DNA from: Deltaproteobacteria bacterium
GTDB taxonomy: Bacteria > Myxococcota_A > Polyangia > Polyangiales > Ga0077539
Length of the DNA stretch: 60,150 nt
Assembly: GCA_947477565.1 (NCBI GenBank)
Contig: CANJUR010000022.1
Span: 1 to 60,150, forward strand
Direction: 5' to 3'
The notes under the pieces are model-generated. The model was not told where the DNA came from. It worked only from the letters and a program-made list of their open reading frames with translations, and made no database searches. This document shows, piece by piece, positions 1 to 8,478 of this stretch (positions within the stretch are counted from its first letter, which is position 1; each line of letters opens with the position of its first letter). The position numbers were made by a program, and so were the translations under genes.

Positions 1-186
1 CCAGCGGGAGGGCCGGGGCCGAGACGTTGTCGAACGACACCCACAAACACGGGAACCCCGAGGCGGGAGCCCTGCCTCTTCGCTCGGGGGTCCTGGGGGC
101 AGAGCCCCCGGGCGACATGCGCATTTCCCCGTGAAAGAGCGGCGCTCGCCCGTCAGGGTCAAATTCATGCGGAAGTGGCTGGCCGT

Positions 187-468
187 CTACATCTGGCGCT
201 TGTCGCGGGGCTTCTGCGAGATCTTGCCGCCGGGGCGGACGCGATGGCCACGCTTCCAAGCCTCGATCACCTTTCTCAGCTAGCCAACCGTCCGCTCCAG
301 CTCTGTAATCCGCGCATCGCGTTGGCGCAGAGTCTCCTACAGCTTGTCTATGAGCTCGGCGTCGGTCACGCGGCTAGTAGAGCTCTTGTCCCGCCGAAGA
401 AAAAATGCCTTCGTGCGCGACCCCCCAACGGGCTCACAGACGCCGGTCCGACCGCCCGGCTCATTGAG
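187..468 (-). pseudogene. Degenerate coiled-coil ORF remnant, unrecognised
   Basis: Read on the minus strand, one frame gives a plausible protein stretch interrupted by in-frame TAG codons. It starts with residues like FFLRRDKSS and continues into a charged heptad-like segment (ETLRQRDARITELERTV) followed by a basic stretch. This resembles the coiled-coil leader found in some transposases or DNA-binding proteins, but I cannot assign a family. It lies directly downstream of the broken TPR gene. The stop codons and lack of a start argue for decay. It could also be chance openness in GC-rich DNA. Confidence 0.25.
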
Positions 469-858
469 CTAAGTAGGTGCCTTCAGCAGATGCTTTTGAA
501 TGGCAAGCGCCTCAGCCCACTTCGTCTACTCCACGAGTACGAGGCCCAGGTTCGCAAGACCACAAAGGTACGGGCGGTTCTCGAGGAACCCCCAATGGAC
601 CTCGGTGCCGTCGCGTTCGAGGTGACGCTGGCCACCGTCGATGGCCGCATGAAAGTGCTGCTCGGCGGCCTTTAGCTTCCTCGCTTCCAAGCTGAAGATG
701 CCGAGGTGGTTGTGGGCGTCGGCGTGTCGAGGGTCGAACTCGAGCACGCGTCGGAACAACCTAGCGGCGCAGCGTCGATCACCAGCCCACCAGCGCTCCA
801 TCCCTTCCTCGAAGGACTCGTCGGCTGCGTGGTCTGTGACGGCTGGCAGTTGGATCAC
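469..858 (-). pseudogene. TPR-repeat protein, interrupted by in-frame stops
   Basis: The intact part (858 down to 526, 110 aa from a GTG with an AGGGAG Shine-Dalgarno about 6 nt upstream) contains a clear TPR pair: a helix with ARLFRRVLEFDPRHADAHNHLG, then EARKLKAAEQHFHAAID. The last residues are ANLGLVLVE, where a further TPR helix would be expected. After the TAG at 526-528 the same frame continues with TKWAEALAIQKHLLK, a convincing next TPR helix, then meets a second TAG at 469-471. So the gene appears to have been longer and to have acquired a nonsense codon. TPR proteins act as protein-interaction scaffolds; the partner is unknown. A sequencing error at 526 is possible but would not fix the second stop. 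Confidence 0.6.
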
Positions 859-942
859 GGGGGTCTCCCTGGCGGTTGGCTGAGTCTCTGGCTTGTGCGA
901 GGCGGGAAGCAGTCGGGCGATTGAGTCGCGGAGCGCCAGGAA

Positions 943-1434
943 CTAGAGACGCGCGCGATCGATGACGGCAACGTCAGAAGTCTTCGCGACAGAAAGTGGT
1001 GCAAGTTCGACGACGAGCTCCGATGCCAGGCGCTCGATCTTCTGGTCCCGCCGATGCTTCGCCCCGCTGGGAGCGGCGCTCCACGCCGCGATCTCCTCGA
1101 CCAGGCGTTCGCGCATCTCGGGCCAATCGAACTCGAGCTCGTTCTCTCTCCTGGCAATGGTGCGCGTCCATCGCTCCCACCCCGCCGGCGTGAGGACGAC
1201 CTCGATCTCCGATGGCGAGGCGAAGCGATGAAGCAACCGCTGCCGCACGCAAGCGGAGCCGGCATCGTGCTCGTTGTGGACCAGCAGCAGCTGACCGCAC
1301 TTTCGTCGAACGAAACTCATAGCCTGATGCTCATATCTAACGATGAGCACCACACGATCAAGCCTCTCGCGACGCAGGTGACCTAAGAGCCTACGCAACT
1401 CGCTCTCGGTAAGCGTTTCGCGCCACCTGTTCAT
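943..1434 (-). CDS. Hypothetical protein, 163 aa
   Basis: I do not recognise this family. The ORF is open further upstream, but that extension is Arg/Ala/Pro-rich and looks non-coding, so I place the start at the ATG at 1434 (MNRWRETLTESELRR). The protein is soluble and charged, with an N-terminal segment of helix, strand and helix character (LDRVVLIVRYEHQAMSFVR), then EIEVVLTPAGWERWTR and a long charged helix (NELEFDWPEMRERLVEEIAAW). No signal peptide or membrane segment is seen. It lies between the decayed TPR gene and tRNA-Asn. The opposite strand also has open frames here, so the call rests mainly on residue composition. Confidence 0.5.
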   Translation of the reverse strand: MNRWRETLTESELRRLLGHLRRERLDRVVLIVRYEHQAMSFVRRKCGQLLLVHNEHDAGSACVRQRLLHRFASPSEIEVVLTPAGWERWTRTIARRENELEFDWPEMRERLVEEIAAWSAAPSGAKHRRDQKIERLASELVVELAPLSVAKTSDVAVIDRARL

Positions 1435-1582
1435 TGCTCTAGGCTTGTCTCTCCCCGGCGGACGCAGAGAGAGGCCAGAAGCTGTCCGCGGCGGCGACGG
1501 CGCTCGCGAGGGCGCTCTCTCTGTTCCGCGAAGCGCCGTCCGTGCGCGCGCCCGGCGTGTGCGCGAGGGTCGCGTAAACAAG

Positions 1583-1626
1583 CGCAGAAAAGAGGAAGCC
1601 CCCACGGATTTCTCCATGGGGGCTTC
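1583..1626 (-). terminator. Rho-independent terminator of tRNA-Asn
   Basis: A perfect 10-bp inverted repeat GAAGCCCCCA (1595-1604) and TGGGGGCTTC (1617-1626) has a 12-nt loop. Read on the minus strand, the hairpin is followed by CCTCTTTTCT, a T-rich tail. It lies 41 nt beyond the 3' end of the minus-strand tRNA. Confidence 0.8.
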
Positions 1627-1667
1627 TGTTTACCGACCTTCGCCTCTTGTTGGCGACGAGGGACAAA

Positions 1668-1743
1668 TGGCTCCGACTGCTGGACTCGAACCAGCGACCC
1701 GGCGGTTAACAGCCGCCTGCTCTACCAACTGAGCTAAGTCGGA
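1668..1743 (-). tRNA. tRNA-Asn (GTT), CCA encoded
   Basis: On the minus strand a full cloverleaf can be drawn. The acceptor stem is TCCGACT/AGTCGGA. The D-arm region has TTAGCTCAGTTGGTAGAG. The anticodon stem GGCGG/CCGCC encloses the loop CTGTTAA with anticodon GTT. The T-arm contains GGTTCGAGTCC, followed by discriminator G and a genomically encoded CCA (1668-1670). Length is 76 nt including CCA. Confidence 0.97.
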
Positions 1744-1760
1744 TCGATTAAGGGAGCGCT

Positions 1761-1788
1761 CTTCTACACCATCGATTGGGGGTGTCAA
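1761..1788 (-). promoter_or_regulatory. Sigma70-type promoter for tRNA-Asn
   Basis: On the minus strand, TTGACA (1783-1788) is followed after 16 nt by TAGAAG (1761-1766). The implied start point falls a little upstream of the mature tRNA 5' end at 1743. The -35 is a perfect consensus; the -10 is weaker. Confidence 0.6.
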
Positions 1789-1911
1789 CAACCTTTCTTG
1801 GTGGCAACGAACAGCGCTCGCATTTCCCTGAAACCTGTGGCATCCAACGGGCGCCTCAGAACTGCCGTCGCCAAATTGAAGCGCGCGACGGCGAACGCAC
1901 GGAGACCATTC

Positions 1912-3843
1912 ATGAGCCACAACGGCACGAGCACCGCGCAGGGTGAGGCCGATCCGAACACCGATCCCACCAGCACGATGCCGCCCGAAGAGGTGGACGA
2001 CAACATCGGCAACCGTATCGGACCGCCTCCCTCACGACCTGCAGACATCGACGATGACGAGCAGCCGACGGAAGACGGTCCGGTAGAAGCGGGTGCCAGT
2101 GAAGGCAGCGAAGCCGATGAAGTCGGCGAAGCAGCCGGTGCAGAGCCCGATCCGGGCAACGCGCTGAACGACCCCACTAAGAGGAAGCGTCGTCGCAAGA
2201 AAGGTCGCGGCGCGGGACAGTCCGCGGAGGGCGTTGGCAACAACGCACCGCAGAACCAGAGCAGCAGCCACAACAACGGCCCGGCACATCGGGCCTTCAA
2301 GATCGGAGACAAGGTTCGGGCGCGGGTGCTCACGCTCGGTACCGGCGGCGTGCTCTGCGACCTCTGGGGCAAGGAGAAGGGCGTTTTAGACCTCCGAGAG
2401 CTCCTGGCGGACAACGCCGAGCCCAAGGCGGGCGACGCCGTCGAAGTGATCGTTCTTCAGGATGGTGCCCGGGGCGGGTTCCTGGTGGTCACGCGCGATC
2501 TCGCTCGGGCCGAGCGTGGCCGCGAAATGGCCGCCCAAGCGTACAACGCTAACGAGCCCGTCGAGGGACTCGTCACGGGCCTGAACAAAGGCGGCCTCGA
2601 GGTTGACATCAGCGGAGTGCGCGCTTTCTGCCCGAGTTCGCAGGTTGACGTCCGGTTGCCGTCGTTGGTCGAGATGCAGGCGATGGTTCTGTCTCGTGAA
2701 CTGTTCCGCGTGACTTCGATTCTTGAGGGCGGGCGCGAACTCGTCGTTTCCCGGCGCGCGCTGCGCGAGGGCGAGGTTCGGGAGCGCGCAGAGCAGGCCG
2801 CGGCAAACCTCAAGGTCGGTGATCGGGTCAAGGGCGTCGTAGTTTCCGTGCGCGATCACGGTATCTACGTCGATCTCGGCGGGATTGAGGGCCGAATCCA
2901 GCTGCAGGAGATCTCGCACGACCGGGGCGCGCGTCCACACGACGTGGCCCGGGTCGGCGATGAGATTGAAGCTCAGGTGCTTCGCATCGACATCCCCGCG
3001 CCGAGCACCGCACCAAAGGCCGACGAGGCGGAGACGCCGGCAGAGGCTACGACGGCGGAGGGCAGCGACGCTTCGACGGAGGCCGCCGCGGACGGGGCTA
3101 CTGAGGGCACGGACGGGTCGCGGGATCGTGATCGTGACCGGAAGAAGGCACGGTTTTCACGGCGTCCCGAGGGCACTCCGAGGGTTGAACTGTCGCGGCG
3201 CGCGATCGAGGTCGATCCGTGGAGCGACGTGCACAAGCGCTTTCCTATCGGCAGTGTTCACCACGGCAAGGTCGTGCGGATGCAGCCGTTTGGTGCCTTC
3301 GTGGAGCTCGAAAAGGGGCTCGACGGACTGCTGCATGTGAGCGAGATCGGCGACCGCCGAATCGAGCACCCGAACGAGGTGCTGAAGGACGCACAGGCGG
3401 TCACCGTTCGCGTGACCAAGATTGACCGGCAGGCGCGACGCATCGGCCTCGCGCTCCTACCGGAGGGCGTTACTGAGGAGCAGCTGAAGCAGTCGGTCCA
3501 GCCGCGGGCTGGTACGATCACCACGGCGAAGATCGTCGAACACGAGTCGTTCGGAGTCTTCGCACAACTCGACAACACTGTTGGCAAGGTCGGCCGTGGG
3601 CTGATCATGCCCCAGGACAGCAACGTGCCTCGCGGCGGCGACCTTAAGAAGGCGCTCCCGATCGGCATGGAGGTCAAGGTGAAGATCGTCGAGATCGAGC
3701 GCGGTCGGTTGAAGTTGTCGATCCGGGCGGCGATCCACGACGAGGAGCGGCAGGCGTACCGCGCCTATCAGCAGCAGGCGAATTCCACCACGGTGGGCGT
3801 CTCACTTGCGGACAAGCTCCGCAAGCTCAACCTCGTACGCTGA
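1912..3843 (+). CDS. S1-domain RNA-binding protein (ribosomal protein S1-like)
   Basis: This 643-aa protein has five S1/OB-fold repeats, at roughly residues 128-195, 213-283, 300-425 (split), 446-515 and 533-605. Typical S1 signatures are visible: GDRVKGVVVSVRDHGIYVDL in domain 3, and GKVVRMQPFGAFVEL with GLLHVSEI in domain 4. S1 repeats bind single-stranded RNA and usually act in translation or RNA turnover. I chose the ATG at 1912 because GGAG lies 7 nt upstream; the open frame extends back to a TTG at 1798 without such a site. Unusual features are an acidic N-terminal extension of about 90 residues ending in a lysine/arginine patch (KRKRRRKKGR), and an Ala/Glu/Thr-rich insertion of about 50 residues inside domain 3. 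It may be a second S1-like factor rather than the canonical RpsA. Confidence 0.9.
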   Translation: MSHNGTSTAQGEADPNTDPTSTMPPEEVDDNIGNRIGPPPSRPADIDDDEQPTEDGPVEAGASEGSEADEVGEAAGAEPDPGNALNDPTKRKRRRKKGRGAGQSAEGVGNNAPQNQSSSHNNGPAHRAFKIGDKVRARVLTLGTGGVLCDLWGKEKGVLDLRELLADNAEPKAGDAVEVIVLQDGARGGFLVVTRDLARAERGREMAAQAYNANEPVEGLVTGLNKGGLEVDISGVRAFCPSSQVDVRLPSLVEMQAMVLSRELFRVTSILEGGRELVVSRRALREGEVRERAEQAAANLKVGDRVKGVVVSVRDHGIYVDLGGIEGRIQLQEISHDRGARPHDVARVGDEIEAQVLRIDIPAPSTAPKADEAETPAEATTAEGSDASTEAAADGATEGTDGSRDRDRDRKKARFSRRPEGTPRVELSRRAIEVDPWSDVHKRFPIGSVHHGKVVRMQPFGAFVELEKGLDGLLHVSEIGDRRIEHPNEVLKDAQAVTVRVTKIDRQARRIGLALLPEGVTEEQLKQSVQPRAGTITTAKIVEHESFGVFAQLDNTVGKVGRGLIMPQDSNVPRGGDLKKALPIGMEVKVKIVEIERGRLKLSIRAAIHDEERQAYRAYQQQANSTTVGVSLADKLRKLNLVR

Positions 3844-3860
3844 CCCCTCGCGCGCTGTCC

Positions 3861-4895
3861 GTGACGCGCGCATCTACCCTCATCTCATTCACCCTCCTGA
3901 TCGCGGCCTCGTGTCGGCGCCACTCCGGCGCCGCACGCGGTGTCGCGCGGCGTATTGCGCCCGACCTCACGGCCCGTGCAGAGCCAACATCACCGCCTAC
4001 CCGATGGTGCTTTGAAACTCGGGAAAGAGTCGATGTTCGCGCGATCGATGACGAGGGCTGGGTGTGGAAGCTGCGCGGCTCGACCCTCGCGCGCGAAGGC
4101 GACGCCCTCCCAACTCCACTCGCTGACGAACTCCCCTGCCCCTCGGCCGGGACCTACGCACTTGAGTTCATGCGCGGCGGCGCAGCGGTGGCGGTCGTCA
4201 ATGGTCGCTTCTACGTGCGCTCGACCCGCGAAGGGCCATTCGTCGTCACGCCGGTATGCACCGACCTTGCGGCAGCACCCTGGTCTCCGCGAATGCACGG
4301 CGGGTGGAGCGCCATCGCGAACGCCTTGCGATCCATCGGCCCGGGACTGCTGGTCACACGCGAAGCCAACGCTGCGACCGGCTGGTACGCGGTCACCGCG
4401 CTCGACCGGAGCATCACCGCGGCGGTACTCGATGAGCACCAGTCTTTACTCTCTCTGGTAAATGAAGGTCGCCTGATTCTGGTAGACCAGCAGCAGACCG
4501 TGGCCGGCGAATTGCTCGCCGCGCAAGGGGAGTCATTCACGACGCTCGCACGCTCCGCAGCGGGCGTGGTCGCAGCCCACGACAGCGGCAACGCGCGCCG
4601 GGTTCTAGTCACGGCGCGCTCGCTCGCGGAGCCCTTCGTGCGGATCGAATCCCAGCGCGATCAGACAGCTTTGACGCGCGCGGTGGTGGCGGTCGATCTG
4701 GCGCGTTTCGTCGCAATCACCGACGACTCGGTCGAGCTCAGCGTCGATCGAGGGCAGACGTTTCGAACGACACTGCGGCGGCCCGGGTCGGATGGAGGTG
4801 CGGGCTCGCTCGAACGTCCGCAGGTCGGTCGTCTCCGCGACGGTCGCCTCGCGGTCGCCACGCGTGACGGACTTGCGGTGGAGCGATGTCCGTAA
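3861..4895 (+). CDS. Putative lipoprotein, 344 aa, unknown function
   Basis: The protein begins at a GTG (MTRASTLISFTLLIAASC), giving a hydrophobic signal ending in a lipobox-like AASC, so export and lipidation at the envelope are likely. The mature part contains repeated short beta-strand blocks such as VAVVNGRFYVRST, GRLILVDQQQ and DDSVELSVDRGQTFRTTL, reminiscent of BNR/sialidase-like or beta-propeller photosystem-assembly-like repeats, but the family is not certain. It starts 17 nt after the S1 gene and precedes the oxidoreductase, so co-transcription with both is plausible. Confidence 0.75.
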   Translation: MTRASTLISFTLLIAASCRRHSGAARGVARRIAPDLTARAEPTSPPTRWCFETRERVDVRAIDDEGWVWKLRGSTLAREGDALPTPLADELPCPSAGTYALEFMRGGAAVAVVNGRFYVRSTREGPFVVTPVCTDLAAAPWSPRMHGGWSAIANALRSIGPGLLVTREANAATGWYAVTALDRSITAAVLDEHQSLLSLVNEGRLILVDQQQTVAGELLAAQGESFTTLARSAAGVVAAHDSGNARRVLVTARSLAEPFVRIESQRDQTALTRAVVAVDLARFVAITDDSVELSVDRGQTFRTTLRRPGSDGGAGSLERPQVGRLRDGRLAVATRDGLAVERCP

Positions 4896-4937
4896 GGGTT
4901 CGGGGCGGGCTGCGGTATCGTTTCCCACGAACTCCCG

Positions 4938-6173
4938 ATGGACCCTAAACGATGCGATGTCCTGGTGCTGGGTGGCGGGCCGGCCGGTGCCGTCACCGCG
5001 GCGCTTCTCGCGCGCGACGGGGTTGACGTCACGCTGCTTGAGCGGGCGCGGTTTCCGCGGTTTCACCTGGGCGAGTCACTGGCCCCGGCAGCAACGGCGG
5101 TGCTCGACGACCTCGGGCTGCGAGACACGATCGACGGACGCTACCTTCGTAAACACGGCGTCGCCGTCCAATGCGCGCGCACCGGCCGACAGCAACGCTT
5201 CCGCTACGACGAAGCGTATGAGCCGGGCGCGGCGCTCGCGTGGCAGGTACCGCGGGCGGACTTCGACGATCTCCTCCTCCGATGTGCACGCACGCACGGC
5301 GCCGAGGTGCTCGAAGGCCACTCGGCGGACGACGTCATTTTCGAGGACGGCTGCGCGCGAGGCGTGATCGCCCTGCGTGAAGAGGGTCAACGCATCGAAG
5401 TGCGCGCGCGACTCATCGTCGACGCCACCGGCCAGGACGCGCTGCTCGCTGGGCGGCGCGGCGACCGACATCCCGTCGCCGGAATGGAGCGGACAGCGCT
5501 CTCCGCCCACTTCCGAGACGTCGCCCGCACCCGGGGCGAGACCGAGGGAGATCTGAGCCTGATCCTCTTTCCCCATGGCTGGATCTGGAACATCCCCTTC
5601 CTCGGCGAGGTCAGCTCCGTCGGGGCCCTTTGCGCCAATAGTTGGATGCGCGCGCGTCAGCCAGCCGAGGCCCTTGAGTCGTTCTTCGATCGAACGATCG
5701 AGGACGCATCCTTCGCGCGCGAGGCGCTCGCGAACGCCACGCGACTCACGCCCGTACTCGCCAACGCGGGCCTCTCCTGGCGGGCCAACCGCCGCGTCGG
5801 CGAAGGCTGGATCACCGTCGGCGATGCCGGCGGCTTCACCGACCCGCTGCTCTGCGCCGGCACCACGCTGGCCATCGTGGGTGCCGCCCGGGCCGCGTCC
5901 GCGATCCGCGACGCCCTCGACCACGGGGACGTCTCCGCTGCGCGATTTGCCCCATTTGCCCGTGCCCTGGACGACGCGAGCGACCTTTTTCTCGGCACTA
6001 CCCGATCGCTCTACGCCGACGAGTTGAGCGAGGTACTTCTCGGCGGTGGCGCGCGCGGCGACCGGCGGGCATTCTCGTCAATTCTCGCGGGCGATGTCTT
6101 CGGCGACGACCCACCCTGGCGGGCGGCGTGGCGAGAGCGCTTCCACCACGGCGGCGATTACCAGATCAGGTAA
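4938..6173 (+). CDS. FAD-dependent oxidoreductase, halogenase/geranylgeranyl-reductase-like
   Basis: This 411-aa protein starts with a Rossmann motif (VLVLGGGPAGAVTAALLARDG) and continues with ERARFPRFHLGESL, the GES block of flavin-dependent tryptophan halogenases and geranylgeranyl reductases. GWIWNIPF at about residue 213 matches the halogenase-type WxWxIP motif. GDAGGFTDPLLCAGTTLAI at about 296 is the second FAD-contact block (GD...DP). The halogenase lysine is not obvious, so the reaction (halogenation, reduction or hydroxylation) cannot be fixed. No secondary-metabolite cluster surrounds it. It follows the lipoprotein by 42 nt on the same strand. Confidence 0.85.
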   Translation: MDPKRCDVLVLGGGPAGAVTAALLARDGVDVTLLERARFPRFHLGESLAPAATAVLDDLGLRDTIDGRYLRKHGVAVQCARTGRQQRFRYDEAYEPGAALAWQVPRADFDDLLLRCARTHGAEVLEGHSADDVIFEDGCARGVIALREEGQRIEVRARLIVDATGQDALLAGRRGDRHPVAGMERTALSAHFRDVARTRGETEGDLSLILFPHGWIWNIPFLGEVSSVGALCANSWMRARQPAEALESFFDRTIEDASFAREALANATRLTPVLANAGLSWRANRRVGEGWITVGDAGGFTDPLLCAGTTLAIVGAARAASAIRDALDHGDVSAARFAPFARALDDASDLFLGTTRSLYADELSEVLLGGGARGDRRAFSSILAGDVFGDDPPWRAAWRERFHHGGDYQIR

Positions 6174-6184
6174 TCCCTCGCACG

Positions 6185-6910
6185 TCACCGGATGTCCATC
6201 ATCTCGACGCGTTCGCCCCGCAGCACGCGAGCGATCGGCCAACGCGCCAAAGTGTCCGCCGTCACTGGTACACAAGCGCTCGCGCCAAGGGCCCGGGCAA
6301 CGTCTTCGTTGGCTGATACCACCAGCGTCACCGACGCGCCGCCGCCGTACACCAGGATCGCCTCCATCAGCGTGACCCGCTCACCCTGCCAGGTGATGCG
6401 CCGCACCGGGGAAGAGTCTGCGCTCTCGGGGCAGTCCCAGAAGCCCGTCGGGTTGCCGTAGCGCGCGCGCAGCGCCTCGAAGTGCCCCCGCAGCGCGGCG
6501 ACCTGCTCAAGGCGCGATAGCACCTGCAACTTCACCAGCACCGGCGCGCGCGGCGCCACCTGCGCGACCACCCTCGCCCCGCTCGCGAGCGTCTCTTCCC
6601 AGAGCGGCGCATCCGCCCGGCTGCCCCGACCCTCGTGCATCCCCGGCCGGGTTGCGCGCAGCGCCGCGACGGTCATCCCAAGGTAGACCCCGTGGAGTTC
6701 GTCGGGCATCCAGCGCACAGACTCGGTCGCGATTTCAGTCAGCGCAACGCGCGCAGACGAGACGGACGAACCCGCAGACGGAAGGGTTCCCGGTGCGACG
6801 GACGCAGGGGCGGAAGCGCGCCAGGCGATGAGCCCCACAACGAGGGCAATGACGGCGAAGCCGATGACAAGAGAGGTCCACGGTCGGAGCACTGCGCGAG
6901 AGCTTCGCAC
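6185..6910 (-). CDS. Single-pass membrane-anchored protein, unknown
   Basis: This 241-aa protein starts at a GTG and has one N-terminal membrane segment (LVIGFAVIALVVGLIAW, about residues 14-30), followed by a soluble domain presumably in the periplasm. The soluble part contains LHGVYLGMTVAALRATRPG and RYGNPTGFWDCPE. This pattern, 'the first helix sets the limit, then a Tyr-Gly-x-Pro turn', recalls small periplasmic proteins with a DUF-type fold, but I cannot name it. It lies 16 nt after the PiT gene and is almost certainly co-transcribed with it. Its 3' end converges on the oxidoreductase with only 11 nt between. Confidence 0.75.
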   Translation of the reverse strand: MRSSRAVLRPWTSLVIGFAVIALVVGLIAWRASAPASVAPGTLPSAGSSVSSARVALTEIATESVRWMPDELHGVYLGMTVAALRATRPGMHEGRGSRADAPLWEETLASGARVVAQVAPRAPVLVKLQVLSRLEQVAALRGHFEALRARYGNPTGFWDCPESADSSPVRRITWQGERVTLMEAILVYGGGASVTLVVSANEDVARALGASACVPVTADTLARWPIARVLRGERVEMMDIR

Positions 6911-6926
6911 GGCCCCGGCGGCGCGG

Positions 6927-8342
6927 TCAGTGGAAGGCGAGGCGCATCAAGGTGAACAACGTGCCCGCGAGCAACATCGTCACCGGGACCGTGAGCAGCC
7001 ACGCGATACCAATGTTGCGCACCGTACTCCGCTGGATGCCACTACCGTTGGCCACCATCGTCCCTGCGATGCCTGACGAGAGAACGTGCGTCGTACTCAC
7101 GGGTAGTCCGGTGGCACTCGCGACGCTGATGGTGCTGGCAGCAATGATCTCGGCACATGCGCCCTGCGCGTAGGTCAGGTGCGCCTTGCCGATTTTCTCT
7201 CCCACGGTCACGACGATGCGCCGCCATCCCACCATGGTGCCGAGACCGAGCGAGAGGGCGATGGCGATGAGAACCCACGAAGGCGCGTAATCCGTCATGC
7301 GCCGAAGCGACGTGCGGTCGCTCTTCAGCGTGCTCGACTCCGAACTCGACAGACCGAGTCCGCCAGACTTCACCAGTGACTCCAACGACTTGTCCGCAAC
7401 CAGGATCTCCTGGCGAACCGCGAAGCGCTCGGAACGCGGGATCTCGACGACGCTGTGACGTCCGGCGAGGTGTGCGCGCACGCTTGCGAACTGCGTTTGA
7501 ACTACCGCGGCGTCGGCGGACCCAGCCCGATCGGCGTGCCGCTGAATCGTCTGCTCGATCGCGTCCACGGCGCGCAGGGTGCGCTGGATGTCCGCCTGCG
7601 TGGCGCCCGCATCGAGCGCGAAGCCCGCCGGCACGATCGCGATGAGGATCAGCATCACGAGGCCGACGCCCTTCTGTCCGTCATTCGAGCCGTGCGCGAG
7701 GCTCACCCCCGAACACGTCGCGATGAGCAATCCGCGAATGAACGGCGGCGGCGGAACATCCCTGGCGGGAGCCTCGTCCATCGCGTGGGTGTGCCCAAAC
7801 ATGCGCTTGGCGAGCAGCATCAGCAGGCCCGCAGCGAGGAACCCGAAGAGCGGCGAGATGACCAGCGAGAGCATCGTCTCGGCGACCTTGGCGAGGTTGA
7901 TCCCGTGGCCAAATGCGTGCCCCGGGCGCATCGAATTGGCGAGGCCCACGCCGATGATCGAACCGATGAGAGTGTGCGAACTCGAGGCCGGGATGCCGAC
8001 GTACCAGGTGCCGAGATTCCAGATGATGGCGGACAGCAGCAGAGCCAGAACTGTCGCGATGCCCGTGCCCGATCCGCCCGCGACCACGAGGTCGAGAGGG
8101 AGCAGTTTGATGATGCCCATCGCAACGGAGATGCCGCCGATGAGCACGCCGCTGAAGTTGAAGAACGCCGAGAGCACCACCGCCGTCGTCGGCTTGAGCG
8201 CGTTCGTGTAGATCACCGTCGCGACCGCGTTGGCCGTGTCGTGAAACCCGTTGACGAACTCGAATCCCAGAGCGATCGCGAGGCAGACGAAGAGCAACAT
8301 GGCGCTTCCGCTGCTGAGTCCATGGTCGAAAAGTAGGTTCAT
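6927..8342 (-). CDS. PiT-family inorganic phosphate transporter
   Basis: This 471-aa polytopic protein has the paired PiT signatures: GFEFVNGFHDTANAVATVIYT near the N-terminus and TYAQGACAEIIAASTISVASATGLPVSTTHVLSSGIAGTM (in pieces) near the C-terminus. It imports phosphate, usually as a metal-phosphate complex, with H+ or Na+. A central hydrophilic loop of about 120 residues (QADIQRTLRAVDAIEQTI onward) is long for the family. I set the start at the ATG at 8342 (MNLLFDHGL); an upstream in-frame start at 8423 is possible but its extension looks non-coding. The downstream single-pass protein is a likely operon partner. Confidence 0.93.
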   Translation of the reverse strand: MNLLFDHGLSSGSAMLLFVCLAIALGFEFVNGFHDTANAVATVIYTNALKPTTAVVLSAFFNFSGVLIGGISVAMGIIKLLPLDLVVAGGSGTGIATVLALLLSAIIWNLGTWYVGIPASSSHTLIGSIIGVGLANSMRPGHAFGHGINLAKVAETMLSLVISPLFGFLAAGLLMLLAKRMFGHTHAMDEAPARDVPPPPFIRGLLIATCSGVSLAHGSNDGQKGVGLVMLILIAIVPAGFALDAGATQADIQRTLRAVDAIEQTIQRHADRAGSADAAVVQTQFASVRAHLAGRHSVVEIPRSERFAVRQEILVADKSLESLVKSGGLGLSSSESSTLKSDRTSLRRMTDYAPSWVLIAIALSLGLGTMVGWRRIVVTVGEKIGKAHLTYAQGACAEIIAASTISVASATGLPVSTTHVLSSGIAGTMVANGSGIQRSTVRNIGIAWLLTVPVTMLLAGTLFTLMRLAFH

Positions 8343-8478
8343 CCGGGCGTCTGCCTCGATACTTTCCCCGAGCGCCGCGACCACGATCCGTAGCCGCGCT
8401 ACCGGAGTCGGCGGCCGCAGCATAAGTGGGTCTCATGGCGGGACGGTGACAACTTCGCCGAGCTTGAGGATCAGCCGT

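Noticed and set aside
5076..5924. A 282-residue minus-strand frame inside the FAD oxidoreductase
   Set aside because: Antisense shadow of a gene with clear FAD motifs; no recognisable content of its own.
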